Numbered from the stretch's first letter, positions 41,794-50,967 are shown. The stretch: 64,000 nucleotides of DNA from Oceanimonas sp052119705 (GCF_052119705.1 NZ_JBGQOP010000002.1:1-64000); one strand, 5' to 3'. Numbers and translations: made by a program. The notes: generated by a model not told the origin, from the letters alone.

Positions 41794-42830
41794 GCTGATG
41801 CCGATGCGGTATACAAGGCGCCCAGTGCGTCTTTTAAGGCGGGCGCTAAGGCTGGGTTATGCAAGTTGCTCAAGATTAATGGCCGCAGCACGGGCAGCGA
41901 CACCAGCTCGGAAAACACGGCATTAAAGAGTTCGCCGTGGCGCTCGGCCAGTTGGCTTAAATACGCCAGTAATAAGGCTTCATCGGCTAATTCTTGCCAA
42001 AGTCTGGCCACTAAACACAGCATTAAAGCCTGACTGGGCGCCACGCTGAGTAGGGTGGCGATTTTTTGCTGGCGACTAATAAACGCCGGACTGGCCGCCG
42101 TGGCCCGCAATAATAATGCGATGCGCTCATTATCAGGCGTGTGGCGCTCCAGCTCGTGACTCACCGCATCTAACAATAACTGATTCACCGAGTCTGACAG
42201 TGGTTGATGCTCACACTGCTGGCAGAGTGCGGTTTGCACCGGCTCAGGTAAGAGTGGCCATTGGCTTACTAATAGCTGACTTAACGGCGCATCGTTTTGC
42301 AAACGCGCCGCCACTTCTGCCAAGCCCTGCAAGCCTAATTGCTGCCAGTCATCTTGGGTGGGGGCGGCTAAATAATCGAGCGCACCTTGATAGAAATGAG
42401 AGGGCGGCGTGTGCAAAACTTGCCCTAAACGGGCATGAAAGGCGGCCAGTTTTTCGGGCGAGGGCGCAAAGGTAAAAGGCGTTTGCGCCAAATTTTGCTG
42501 TTGTTCATCGCTTAAGGGCGCGGTTAAATCTTGGCCTAATTGTTCGACTAAGGCCGCTAAAAAGTACTTAACCGCACCATTGTTGAGTAGGCCGCGCTCA
42601 TCAAGCGGTAGCTTTAAAAACCAGATGTAAGGTTGATCGGCGCTGTGGGTTTTCCAATAGCAGACTGCCAGCCAAGCATGGCGCTGTAAGGGCCAAGGAT
42701 AAGGGCGCTGATGGGTTTCAATAGCCACAAAATCAGCAGGCTCAATGGTCTGTAAACGACGACCCAGATCGAAGAGGCGAAACTCGGTGCCGGCCTGGGT
42801 TAAAAATTCACTCAAGGTATTTATTTGCAT
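41790..42830 (-). CDS. DUF3549 family protein
   Basis: Function is unknown. The 346-residue cytosolic protein begins MQINTLSEFLTQAGTEFRLFDLGRR; typical family blocks are PADFVAIETHQRPYPWPLQRHAWLAV and WFLKLPLDERGLLNNGAVKYFL. The C-terminal half is a series of Leu/Ala-rich helices resembling HEAT-like repeats. ATG 42830 follows CAGGAG; GTG 42848 is rejected. First gene of a DUF3549-DUF3301 pair, divergent from yqcC. Confidence 0.8.
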   Translation of the reverse strand: MQINTLSEFLTQAGTEFRLFDLGRRLQTIEPADFVAIETHQRPYPWPLQRHAWLAVCYWKTHSADQPYIWFLKLPLDERGLLNNGAVKYFLAALVEQLGQDLTAPLSDEQQQNLAQTPFTFAPSPEKLAAFHARLGQVLHTPPSHFYQGALDYLAAPTQDDWQQLGLQGLAEVAARLQNDAPLSQLLVSQWPLLPEPVQTALCQQCEHQPLSDSVNQLLLDAVSHELERHTPDNERIALLLRATAASPAFISRQQKIATLLSVAPSQALMLCLVARLWQELADEALLLAYLSQLAERHGELFNAVFSELVSLPVLRPLILSNLHNPALAPALKDALGALYTASASA

Positions 42831-42914
42831 CGATTTCTCCTGTTGCACGGCCGTCGATTATAGGGAGTCTCAGGGCAAGATGGTATAGTGGCTGGGTGTT
42901 TAAAGAGGACTTGT

Positions 42915-43295
42915 ATGATGTCAGTTGCGCCACAAAATTCGCTATGTACCCTAGCAAACCCGTTAGATGTCATAGAAAAAAAACTCGCCGCCATCGAAGC
43001 GGCACTTAAGGCGCTGTCTTGGTGGCAAGCGGCGGCGCCTCGTGATGAGGCGCTGGCCAGCACGCTGCCATTTTGTGTGGATACCTTGAGTTTGGCGCAG
43101 TGGCTACAGTTTGTGCTGTTGGCGCGGTTGCGAGCCATGCTCGCGGCCGGCGTGCCTTTGCCTACTGAGATCAGCGTCTACCCCATGGCACAACAGAGCT
43201 TCGCCGGTTTGAGTGAAGACACGCGAGACTTAACCGAGGCCATCGCTCAATTAGATGAAGCCTTGTCTGGCCAAGCTATTGAGCGTCAAGTATGA
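42915..43295 (+). CDS. yqcC: YqcC family protein (DUF446)
   Basis: A small protein of unknown role, about 126 residues, with WWQAAAPRDEALASTLPF, DTLSLAQWLQFVLLARLRAML and PLPTEISVYPMAQ matching YqcC. Start is ATG 42915 or 42918, after GAGGA. It shares ATGA with truC (43292-43295). The yqcC-truC-yqcA order agrees with E. coli. Confidence 0.88.
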   Translation: MMSVAPQNSLCTLANPLDVIEKKLAAIEAALKALSWWQAAAPRDEALASTLPFCVDTLSLAQWLQFVLLARLRAMLAAGVPLPTEISVYPMAQQSFAGLSEDTRDLTEAIAQLDEALSGQAIERQV

Positions 43296-44104
43296 GCACC
43301 GACAGCAGACACACTGAAAGCGGCATAGCTGATCCCATAACGGACCGTATCGATAACGGCATCGCAATTATCTTTGAAGATGACCATTTAGTTGCCATTA
43401 ATAAAGAGGCCGGCCTATTAGTGCATCGCAGTTGGCTTGATAAAGGCGAGACCCGTTTTGCCATGCAACTGACCCGTGATGCGGTGGGCTGCCATGTGTT
43501 TCCGGTGCATCGATTAGACAGGCCGACTTCGGGTGTGCTGTTATTTGCCAAAAGCTCTGCGGTGGCGCGCAGCCTTACCGAGGCGTTTACCGAGCACAGG
43601 GTGACCAAACAATATTTAGCCGTGGTGCGTGGCTTTATGCCCGAGCGGGGCACACTTGACTATGCGCTTAGCTTTCAGCCTGATGGCATTGCCGATAAGT
43701 TTGCGGATTTAGATAAGCCGCCCCAAGAGGCGGTGACCCATTGGCAGAGTCTGGCGCAAATAGAGCTGCCATATGCGGTGTCAAAAAAGCACGACACCAG
43801 CCGCTATAGCTTAGTGCGCTTAACGCCAGAAACCGGGCGAAAGCATCAGTTGCGTCGCCATATGGCGCATTTATTTCATCCGATCGTGGGCGACACCAGC
43901 CACGGCGATGGCCGGCATAATAAATTTTTTCGTACTCAATATAATTGCGCGCGCATGTTGTTGCATGCGCAAAGTTTAGCGCTTAGCCATCCGGTGACCG
44001 GCTTGCCTTTGCTACTGGAAGCGGGGCTCGATAGCCAATGGCAGCGGATCATGGCAGAGTTTGAGTGGTCAAGCTCAGTGAGTTTTGCTGCGGATAATCT
44101 TTAA
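43292..44104 (+). CDS. truC: tRNA pseudouridine65 synthase
   Basis: TruC makes pseudouridine 65 in tRNA-Ile and tRNA-Asp. It is an RluA-family synthase: VAINKEAGLLVHRSW, catalytic Asp in HRLDRPTSGVLLFAKS near 73-88, YLAVVRGF and a C-terminal RLTPETGRKHQLRRHMAHL. Length 270 (E. coli 260). It overlaps yqcC by 4 nt and is followed by yqcA. Closest alternative is another RluA-type enzyme, but the neighbours make TruC most likely. Confidence 0.93.
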   Translation: MSTDSRHTESGIADPITDRIDNGIAIIFEDDHLVAINKEAGLLVHRSWLDKGETRFAMQLTRDAVGCHVFPVHRLDRPTSGVLLFAKSSAVARSLTEAFTEHRVTKQYLAVVRGFMPERGTLDYALSFQPDGIADKFADLDKPPQEAVTHWQSLAQIELPYAVSKKHDTSRYSLVRLTPETGRKHQLRRHMAHLFHPIVGDTSHGDGRHNKFFRTQYNCARMLLHAQSLALSHPVTGLPLLLEAGLDSQWQRIMAEFEWSSSVSFAADNL

Positions 44105-44162
44105 TCTTCATTTTTAGTTGGTGGTGTAATGTCCACCAAAGATCAAAGTATAAGGAATCATA

Positions 44163-44603
44163 ATGGCGGCAGTAGATATCATAGTCGGCACCGTATATGG
44201 CTCGGCCATGTCGGTGGCAGAAAGCTTAGAAGAGGCATTAATTGCAGCGGGCCATGAGGCAGTGCTGCATGAAGAGGCCGCCTTGGCGGACTTAAATCCT
44301 GAGCATTTTTGGCTAGTGGTAACCTCTACTACTGGGCAGGGCGAATTGCCGGCAGACATCTTGCCGCTGTTTAGTGAGCTGCGCGATAACAGTGGCCCAC
44401 TGCCACAATTGCGTTATGCCGTTGCAGCACTCGGCGACAGTAGCTATGAGCACTATTGTGGTGGCGGCCAGTTATTTAATGCTTTACTGCAAGAGTTGCA
44501 GGCCACAGCCGCGACCGAGATGCTTACCGTGGACGCCAGTGAAACGCTGGATCCCGAAGTGCCAGCACTCAAGTGGCTGCAAGGCTTTATGGCGAAAATT
44601 TAA
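44163..44603 (+). CDS. yqcA: Flavodoxin YqcA
   Basis: A small FMN-binding electron-transfer protein. The 146-residue chain has the phosphate loop GTVYGSAMSVAESLEEAL (about 8-25), TSTTGQGELPADI (about 59-71) and ALGDSSYEHYCGGGQ (about 91-105), the three FMN loops of short flavodoxins. AGGAATCATA precedes the ATG. Neighbour truC agrees with E. coli. Confidence 0.93.
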   Translation: MAAVDIIVGTVYGSAMSVAESLEEALIAAGHEAVLHEEAALADLNPEHFWLVVTSTTGQGELPADILPLFSELRDNSGPLPQLRYAVAALGDSSYEHYCGGGQLFNALLQELQATAATEMLTVDASETLDPEVPALKWLQGFMAKI

Positions 44604-44607
44604 CGGT

Positions 44608-44780
44608 GCCCTTCGGGCAGCTTTAAGTCGTCAGCGGTAAGCGATCAGCTAAACGCCGGATCTCATGAACAAAAAATCTTAAAGCTCTTGCATAAAAAAG
44701 CCCCGCGCCTATTCAGGCGTGGGGCTTTTTATTGTTTTATCGTTAGCTGACAGCTTAACGCTGACGGCTTACCGCTTGCT
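44608..44780. repeat. GCTGA-CGCTTAC repeat copies 2 and 3 flanking a terminator
   Basis: Copy 2 (44608-44650) and inverted copy 3 (about 44736-44780) share AGCGGTAAGC, TCAGC and CTTTAAAG blocks with each other and with 41165-41206. They form the outer arms around the terminator at 44694-44730. Confidence 0.6.
44694..44730. terminator. Bidirectional terminator between yqcA and the DAP dehydrogenase gene
   Basis: AAAAAAGCCCCGCGCCT pairs with AGGCGTGGGGCTTTTT (one G-T pair) around ATTC. A and T tracts on both sides suit both convergent genes. Confidence 0.92.
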
Positions 44781-45770
44781 TTAAAGCAATTCTTTACGCA
44801 GTTGCGCTGGGCTCTTGGGTGATAACAAGCCAGGTGCTACATCGAGTACGGTTTTCGCGCCGCACTCACCCGCTTGATGCATTTTATAGGTGGCGCGAGC
44901 GTAGGCCACTAACACGCTGGAGGTAAACTCAGGGTTGCTGCCAAGTGTTAATGAAAACTCCAATACTTGCTTGGTGTCGTCGATGCCGCTTACGCCGCTG
45001 CGAATGACGAAGCCGCCGTGAGGCATAGCACTGTGCTCATGCTCAAATGTCTGCTGATCGATAAAGTTCACTGTGGTGTCGTAGTCAGAGAAGTAATCGG
45101 GCATGCTTACAATGGTGTTACGCACGGCATCGCCATCGGCACCCTCTGCCAACACGATAAAGCATTCGCGGGTGTGCTTCTCACGCGTGGTGAGCGTGGG
45201 CTGCTCGCCGTTGCGCACGCGCGCCATCGCTGATTCTGAGGGAATGGTATATTGCACGCCCGATTTAACACCACTGACGCGACGTATCGCATCTGAGTGA
45301 CCTTGGCTTAAGCCTTTACCCCAGAAAGTGTAGGTTTCGCCGACCGGTAAAATGGCTTCGCCATACAAGCGATTGATAGAAAATAAACCCGGATCCCAAC
45401 CCACAGACAGCATGGCGACTTTGCCAGCGGCTTTAGCTGGCGCATCCAGTGCTGCAAAATACTCAGGAATTTTAGCGTGGGTATCGAAGCTATCGACGAT
45501 ATTAAATAAGCCGGCGAACGCAGGACCTTGCTCGGGCAAGTCAGACTTGGATCCACCGCATAAGATCAACACGTCTATTTCATCTTTATATTGTTCGATA
45601 TCGTCCATGGCATACACGGGCACACTTTGGTCGATCAGGGTGACGGAGGCGGGATCTCGGCGGCTGAATACACAGACTAAACGCATGTCTGGACTTTGTT
45701 TGATGGCGGCTTGGGTGCCGCGGCCGAGGTTACCGTAGCCGGCGATGGCGACTCTGATTACTGGTGTCAT
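44781..45770 (-). CDS. ddh: meso-Diaminopimelate D-dehydrogenase
   Basis: Ddh reversibly converts tetrahydrodipicolinate, ammonia and NADPH to meso-2,6-diaminopimelate, a one-step route to lysine and cell-wall DAP. The 329 residues resemble Corynebacterium Ddh: VAIAGYGNLGRGTQ for NADP binding, VFSRRDP, ILCGGSKSDLPEQ, a SVGWDPGLFSINRLYG block, FWGKGLSQGHSDAIRR, VNFIDQQTF and MPHGGFVIRSG. AAGGTAA precedes the ATG. It is uncommon in gammaproteobacteria, which normally use the succinylase route, so transfer is possible. Monocistronic. Confidence 0.92.
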   Translation of the reverse strand: MTPVIRVAIAGYGNLGRGTQAAIKQSPDMRLVCVFSRRDPASVTLIDQSVPVYAMDDIEQYKDEIDVLILCGGSKSDLPEQGPAFAGLFNIVDSFDTHAKIPEYFAALDAPAKAAGKVAMLSVGWDPGLFSINRLYGEAILPVGETYTFWGKGLSQGHSDAIRRVSGVKSGVQYTIPSESAMARVRNGEQPTLTTREKHTRECFIVLAEGADGDAVRNTIVSMPDYFSDYDTTVNFIDQQTFEHEHSAMPHGGFVIRSGVSGIDDTKQVLEFSLTLGSNPEFTSSVLVAYARATYKMHQAGECGAKTVLDVAPGLLSPKSPAQLRKELL

Positions 45771-45939
45771 TATGATTACCTTACGTTAGGTGTAACGGAT
45801 AGTCAGTGTGCAGCGCCAGCGGCTGCGCTAAACAAGATACTGCAGATAGGATGCTAATTTAAGGTTTTTTTTACATTGCTCGCCAGATAGACATAGGCGA
45901 GCGGTGCCTGCTTAACGAGAATCTTTACTTAGCGGCGTT

Positions 45940-46770
45940 TTACTTAGTGCGGCGAATGCCGTCATTTTCGATGCTGATCTGGCCTTGCTTATACAAGCCG
46001 CCAATCGCTTTCTTAAAGGTGCCTTTACTGACGCCAAAGATGCGGAAAATGGTATCAGGGTCGGTTTTGTCGCTGACCTGCATGCTGCCACCGGCACGCT
46101 CTAGCTTGTCGAGAATAATGCTGGCCGCATCGTCTACCTTGCCAGGGCCTGGCTTAAACAAGCTGAGGTCGATTTTACCGTCGTCGCGCATCTGCTTTAC
46201 GTAGCCTTTGGTGCTTAAGCCCACCGGCAAGCGGCCGGAAATATCTGAGCGAAACAATAAGCCGCCAAACTGATTATCCACTACGGCTTTAAAGCCTAAC
46301 TGAGTCGGCTCGGCAATCAGCAAGTCCACTTCATCGCCCACCTGATAGGTAGGCAGCTCGCGGCTGTAGAAACGGTCTAGCTTACTGCTGGCGACCATGC
46401 GGCCTTCGTGATCCAAATAGATATAGACCACATAGTTACGGCCGGCTTCCATGGGTTGTACTTGATTGCGCTCGGGCACAAAAATATCTTTTTTCATGCC
46501 CCAATCGAGAAAGGCGCCGATGCGATTGCTGGACACGGCTTTAAGGGTGGCAAACTGCTCGACTTTGGCCTTGGGCTGATCCGTGGTGACCACAGGTTCA
46601 AGATCCGCATCCAAATAGATAAAAACGGCAATCTCATCACCAGGCTGGCAGTTGGCCGGCAATTGGCGCTTTGGGATAAAGGCTTCACCGTAGGGGTCGG
46701 CATCGAGCCAGCCGCCTTTATCATCTAAACGTATCAGAGGTAGGGTGTTGTTATCGCCAAGCTTGAGCAT
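45940..46770 (-). CDS. S1-domain RNA-binding protein, CvfB/YitL family
   Basis: Probable RNA-binding regulator. The 276 residues show tandem S1-like folds (about 5-65 and 68-135 with LKAVSSNRIGAFLDWGMKKDIFVPERNQ; a third at about 145-210 with GFKAVVDNQFGGLLFRSDISG). A C-terminal winged helix follows (about 225-276: ILDKLERAGGSMQVSDKTDPDTI, then FGVSKGTFKKAIGGLYKQG). This order is that of CvfB. The precise role is not known here. Confidence 0.88.
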   Translation of the reverse strand: MLKLGDNNTLPLIRLDDKGGWLDADPYGEAFIPKRQLPANCQPGDEIAVFIYLDADLEPVVTTDQPKAKVEQFATLKAVSSNRIGAFLDWGMKKDIFVPERNQVQPMEAGRNYVVYIYLDHEGRMVASSKLDRFYSRELPTYQVGDEVDLLIAEPTQLGFKAVVDNQFGGLLFRSDISGRLPVGLSTKGYVKQMRDDGKIDLSLFKPGPGKVDDAASIILDKLERAGGSMQVSDKTDPDTIFRIFGVSKGTFKKAIGGLYKQGQISIENDGIRRTK

Positions 46771-47115
46771 GCTAATTACCGTTTTTATAAAAAAGTGATT
46801 TTAGCCTGCCACGGCTTGAAAGACCACCATAGCTCATCAAGAGTCGTGCCTCTGGTGGCAAGCAAAGCTGCCAGAGGCGGTATGATTAGGCCTCGTCTCA
46901 TTGGGCTAAAATGGGTGCTGGCTGTCTAGTTGCAAATGGAAATGTTAATTTATCCAACGATAAGTGTGAGGGCCATAGGATAAAGGCTACATTTGGGTAT
47001 AAAAAGCCGTGCCAAGGTGTGATGCTGCAACTTACTATTGAAGGCTATTACCCGGCCCTTATTGTCCTTGGCTGCTGTCTTCTACAGTGAACGCCAAAAA
47101 GCAGGAGTAAGCTCC
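46771..47115. other. Divergent intergenic region with hairpin
   Basis: No gene is seen. GCCTCTGG (46848-46855) pairs with CCAGAGGC (46871-46878), an 8-bp hairpin of unknown meaning between the cvfB-like gene and the SLC13 permease. Confidence 0.4.
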
Positions 47116-49068
47116 ATGGATTCCGCTCAAATCACCATTTTGCTCATCTTATTGTGTACTGTATTGCTGTTTTTATGGGGCCGCTGGCGCCATGACATGG
47201 TGGCTTTGGCGGCCTTGTTGGCCTGTGTCTTTGCTGGTTTAGTGCCAGCCGAGTCGGCGTTTAACGGCATCAGCCATCCGGCGGTAATAAGCGTAGCCTG
47301 TGTGCTCATCCTCAGTAAAGGCTTGCAAAACTCAGGCGCGGTTGACGTGCTGACCCGCTGGTTATTGCCCTCCAATGCTGGCACTACCTTTTCCATTGCC
47401 GCCTTGACGGCCTTGGGCGCCTTTCTCTCGGCCTTTATGAATAACGTAGGTGCACTGGCGCTATTAATGCCGGTGGCGATGCAGATGGCCAAGCACCAGC
47501 AAATAGCCACAGGTAAGGTGCTGATGCCGCTGTCGTTTGGCACTATTCTAGGCGGCATGACCACCTTGATTGGTACGCCCCCTAACTTGATAGTGTCGGG
47601 TTTTCGCCAAGCAAACGGCGATGGCAACTTTGGCATGTTTGATTTTTCGCCCGTGGGCTTAGCGGTCGCTGGAGTGGGCGTGGTCTTCGTGGCGCTGATT
47701 GGTTGGCGCCTAGTGCCGGGTCGAAAGCAGGCGGGCGGCGACAGCTTTGACTCGGGCGCCTACATTACCGAGGCCCGAGTGCCGGCGGGCAGCAAAGCCG
47801 AGGGCATGACCTTAAACGAAATAGAGCAGGCGTTATCAGGGGCGGATGCGCAAGTGTTAGGCTTAGTGCGTAACGAAGTGCGGGTGACGCCGCCTAGCCC
47901 GCGGCGCCGTACGCGAGCGGGTGATATTTTATTACTGGAAGCTGAAGCCGAAACGCTGTCCAGTGCCTTGTCCAGCCTAGGGCTAAAGCTGGAAGAAGCC
48001 AAAGCGACCCGAGATGAACGGGAAAAAGAAAAACAAGCCAAAGAAAAAGCCAGCGAGGCCAATGCCAAGAGCCCTGAACTTAAGCCACCAGCGGCCAAAG
48101 CACAAACGACGTTGCGTGAAGTTTTGCCGGAGCCATTGTCAGAGCCATCTGTTGAAATGAAAGCGGAGTCTGTTAAAGAAATCACAGTAACGGAAGCTAA
48201 TACTGATTTTGATGATGTGATTTTAAGTGAGCTGGTGGTGCTACCTAGCTCCAGCTTACTGGGGCGCACGGCGGCGGGCATTCAAATTCGTACCCGCTTT
48301 GGCGTAAATCTGTTGGCCATTTCGCGCCAAGGTAATAGGTCTATAAAACGCCTGCGTGCCCAACCTTTTAGGGCCGGTGATTTATTGATGGTACAAGGTG
48401 CGCCTGAGGCGATATCTGAGTTTGCAGGCAGCTTAGGCTGTGTGCCGTTAGCAGAGCGCGAGCTGCGCATACCTAACAAACGCATGGCCCTTATGGCCAC
48501 GGCTATCATGATGGGCGCGGTAATAATAGCGGCGCTGGGTATTTTACCGACGGCGGTGGCCTTTGCCGCCGGTGTGCTGGTCTCCATGATAGTGCGCACT
48601 GTACCAGCGCGTTCCGTGTATAACGCCATCGATTGGCCGGTCATTATCCTGCTTGGTGCCTTAATACCGGTGGCCGAAGCCATGGAAAGCAGTGGCACCG
48701 CCGGCTTAATTGCTAATGTGTTGCTTAATCAACTGGCGCAAGGCCATACGGTAGTGGCTTTAGCGCTGATCTTAATCGTGACCATGAACTTATCAGATTT
48801 GATGAATAACGCCGCCACGGCTGCGGTGATGTGCCCGATTGCCATTGGTACCGCCAATCAGCTTGGGGTGAGTGTGGATCCGTTTTTAATGGCGGTGGCG
48901 GTAGGTGCTTCTTGTGCCTTCTTAACACCTATCGGGCATCAAAATAACACCCTAATATTAGGGCCCGGTGGCTTTAAATTTGGTGACTACTGGCGCTTAG
49001 GCCTGCCGCTGGATCTCTTGGTTATACTGGTATCAGTCCCTATGATACTGTGGGTGTGGCCTTTGTAA
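47116..49068 (+). CDS. SLC13/DASS-type anion permease with two RCK_C domains
   Basis: An inner-membrane sodium/anion or dicarboxylate/sulfate transporter. About 5-6 N-terminal helices (1-205) include MNNVGALALLMPVAMQ and a GTPPNLIVSGF motif. Then come two RCK_C/TrkA-C cytosolic domains (about 215-295 and 385-450) joined by an unusually charged Lys/Glu/Ala linker (about 298-370). The second helical half contains SDLMNNAATAAVMCPIAIG and GHQNNTLILGPGGFKFGDYW. The two Asn-rich NNxxT/A hairpins are the substrate/Na motifs of the family. ATG 47116 follows AGGAG; an upstream ATG at 47038 is rejected. Substrate uncertain. Confidence 0.88.
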   Translation: MDSAQITILLILLCTVLLFLWGRWRHDMVALAALLACVFAGLVPAESAFNGISHPAVISVACVLILSKGLQNSGAVDVLTRWLLPSNAGTTFSIAALTALGAFLSAFMNNVGALALLMPVAMQMAKHQQIATGKVLMPLSFGTILGGMTTLIGTPPNLIVSGFRQANGDGNFGMFDFSPVGLAVAGVGVVFVALIGWRLVPGRKQAGGDSFDSGAYITEARVPAGSKAEGMTLNEIEQALSGADAQVLGLVRNEVRVTPPSPRRRTRAGDILLLEAEAETLSSALSSLGLKLEEAKATRDEREKEKQAKEKASEANAKSPELKPPAAKAQTTLREVLPEPLSEPSVEMKAESVKEITVTEANTDFDDVILSELVVLPSSSLLGRTAAGIQIRTRFGVNLLAISRQGNRSIKRLRAQPFRAGDLLMVQGAPEAISEFAGSLGCVPLAERELRIPNKRMALMATAIMMGAVIIAALGILPTAVAFAAGVLVSMIVRTVPARSVYNAIDWPVIILLGALIPVAEAMESSGTAGLIANVLLNQLAQGHTVVALALILIVTMNLSDLMNNAATAAVMCPIAIGTANQLGVSVDPFLMAVAVGASCAFLTPIGHQNNTLILGPGGFKFGDYWRLGLPLDLLVILVSVPMILWVWPL

Positions 49069-49183
49069 GCGACCGCAATATCGCAGTAAGCCTTACGTCT
49101 CTTGCGCGATAGGTAGCAAACAAGCAGCTATGTGTTTGTTACCTGACTTATGGGCGTAAAGCGTAAAATTTGAGGAGTCAGGC

Positions 49184-49474
49184 ATGCAAAATGAATTGAA
49201 TAATAAAGTCGTACTGGAAGTGTTCGATAAAATTCGCAATTTCGGTGAGCCCTATGAAGATGGGCACATGCTGGAAGGTATCATCGCCAGCAGTGACTTT
49301 GAAGGCTACAGCGTCTTGTTATCGGGCAGTGGCGTGACCTTGCAGCTTAACTTTCATCAAAGTTATAAGTTTGATTACGAGAGTGAAAAGCTAAAGAGCC
49401 AGTTTATGGACAAGATTGACTACATTCATCGCCATTACAATAACCGCCACGCCGCAGACAGCGCTAGCACTTAA
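49184..49474 (+). CDS. DUF3081-like small protein
   Basis: Function is unknown. The 96-residue acidic protein (LEVFDKIRNFGEPYEDGHMLEGIIASSDFEGYSVLL..., about residues 10-45) resembles the DUF3081 family of Vibrio and Shewanella. GAGGAG lies just upstream of the ATG. It is followed by a terminator, so it is a single-gene unit. Confidence 0.7.
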   Translation: MQNELNNKVVLEVFDKIRNFGEPYEDGHMLEGIIASSDFEGYSVLLSGSGVTLQLNFHQSYKFDYESEKLKSQFMDKIDYIHRHYNNRHAADSAST

Positions 49475-49501
49475 CGCGTTACACCAATGCCGTCGGCAAT
49501 A

Positions 49502-49538
49502 AAAAAAGCACCGCGTTGATAAGACGCGGTGCTTTTTT
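49502..49538. terminator. Terminator after the DUF3081-like gene
   Basis: AAAAAAGCACCGCGTT pairs with AGACGCGGTGCTTTTTT (one G-T/mismatch step) around GATA; usable in both directions. Confidence 0.92.
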
Positions 49539-49540
49539 GT

Positions 49541-49582
49541 TTTTGCTGGGCGTTCGGCGCTATTTTTGCCTCACGCCTCACA
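49541..49582. repeat. GGGCG/GGCGCT plus heptamer module
   Basis: GCTGGGCGTTCGGCGCTATTTTT runs straight into GCCTCACGCCTCAC, the same order (GGCGCT block, T tract, heptamers) as at 39624-39674. It lies just beyond the dbpA stop codon. Confidence 0.65.
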
Positions 49583-49590
49583 GCGAACAG

Positions 49591-50967
49591 TTAGATCTGA
49601 CGCACTTTCACGATTCGACCTTTGATCTTGCCTTGCTGCAAATGCTTAAGCGCTTGCTTGACCACGTCTTTGTGCACGGCCACGTAAGACTGCATTTCTG
49701 AGATATTAATCTTGCCCACTTGGTCGCCTGCAATACCGGCTTCACCGGTTAAGGCTCCCAAAATATCGCCGGCACGGATTTTACTCTTACGACCACCGGC
49801 AATATTTAAGGTCACCATATCAGGCACCAGCGGCGGGGTATTGCTATTCAACTCGGCCAGTGAACCCTGCACGATACGCGCATTTTGATATTCTTCTATC
49901 AAATGGATGCGGTAGGCTTCTTGTGGACTGTAGAGGCTTAACGCCAAGCCTTGCTGACCCGCACGCCCGGTTCGGCCCACGCGGTGCACGTGCACTTCGG
50001 GGTCTTGGGTAATGTCGTAGTTGATGACGGCCGCCAGCTCTTTGATGTCTAGCCCGCGGGCGGCGACGTCGGTAGCCACCAGAATATTGGCGCTGCCATT
50101 GGTAAAGCGGATCAGCACCTGATCGCGCTCTCTTTGCTCGAGGTCACCATTGAGCGCGAGTGCAGAAAAGCCTAATTCAGTTAAGTGATCCGCCACTTCT
50201 TGGCAGGCGCGTTTGGTGTTACAAAATACCACGGCAGAGCGGGGCGCATAGTGCGCCAATAAGGTGGCCAATGCTTGCTTTCGCAAATGGGGTGACACCT
50301 CAAACAGCAATTGCACTATGGTGTCGGCGCGATTTTCATCGGCGACCGATACTCGTTCAGGGTTTTGCTGTAAGCCGCGGCTTAATTCGGCAATACCATT
50401 CGGGTAGGTGGCCGAAAACAGCAGGGTTTGGCGCTGTTTTGGTGCATAAGCCACCACTTGCTCAATGTCGTAGGCAAAACCCATGTCTAACATGCGGTCT
50501 GCTTCATCCAGTACCAAGGTATTAAGATGATCTAAATGCAAAGTGCCTTGCTCAAGATGCTTGAGCATACGGCCCGGTGTGCCGACCACGATGTGCGCGC
50601 CAAACTCCAAGGTCGCACTTTGTGCCGAGGTGGGCGAGCCACCGCATAACACCACCAACTTAACGTTGGGCATGGCGCGCGCCAAACGACGCAACTCTTG
50701 AGCGACCTGATCGGCCAGCTCGCGCGTTGGACAAATCACCATGGTTTGCACGGCCAGATGATTGATGTTTAGGCGCGCCAATAAGGCCAAGCCAAAGGCC
50801 ACGGTTTTACCGCTACCCGTGCTGGCCTGAGCGATCACGTCTTTGCCATTTAACATCAGTGGCAAACTTTGCGCCTGAATTGGCGTCATGCGCGTGTATT
50901 CGAGGCTAGTGAGGTTGTCGATGAGGGCGGGGTCCAGCGACAGGGTAGAAAATTCGGTTTGGTTCAC
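49591..50967 (-). CDS. dbpA: ATP-dependent RNA helicase DbpA
   Basis: DbpA is a DEAD-box helicase activated by hairpin 92 of 23S rRNA and acts in 50S assembly. The 458 residues (E. coli 457) have Q-motif MTPIQAQSLP, Walker A ASTGSGKT, PTRELADQ, DEADRMLDMG, SAT, and motifs ARGLDIK and HRVGRTGRAG. The C-terminal RNA-recognition domain (about 385-458) includes KIRAGDILGALTGEAGI and GKIKGRIVKVRQI. The start codon is GTG 50967. Monocistronic. Confidence 0.97.
   Translation of the reverse strand: MNQTEFSTLSLDPALIDNLTSLEYTRMTPIQAQSLPLMLNGKDVIAQASTGSGKTVAFGLALLARLNINHLAVQTMVICPTRELADQVAQELRRLARAMPNVKLVVLCGGSPTSAQSATLEFGAHIVVGTPGRMLKHLEQGTLHLDHLNTLVLDEADRMLDMGFAYDIEQVVAYAPKQRQTLLFSATYPNGIAELSRGLQQNPERVSVADENRADTIVQLLFEVSPHLRKQALATLLAHYAPRSAVVFCNTKRACQEVADHLTELGFSALALNGDLEQRERDQVLIRFTNGSANILVATDVAARGLDIKELAAVINYDITQDPEVHVHRVGRTGRAGQQGLALSLYSPQEAYRIHLIEEYQNARIVQGSLAELNSNTPPLVPDMVTLNIAGGRKSKIRAGDILGALTGEAGIAGDQVGKINISEMQSYVAVHKDVVKQALKHLQQGKIKGRIVKVRQI

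Noticed and set aside
47127..48698. Three minus-strand frames opposite the SLC13 permease
   Set aside because: Serine/alanine-rich antisense shadows with no start signals.
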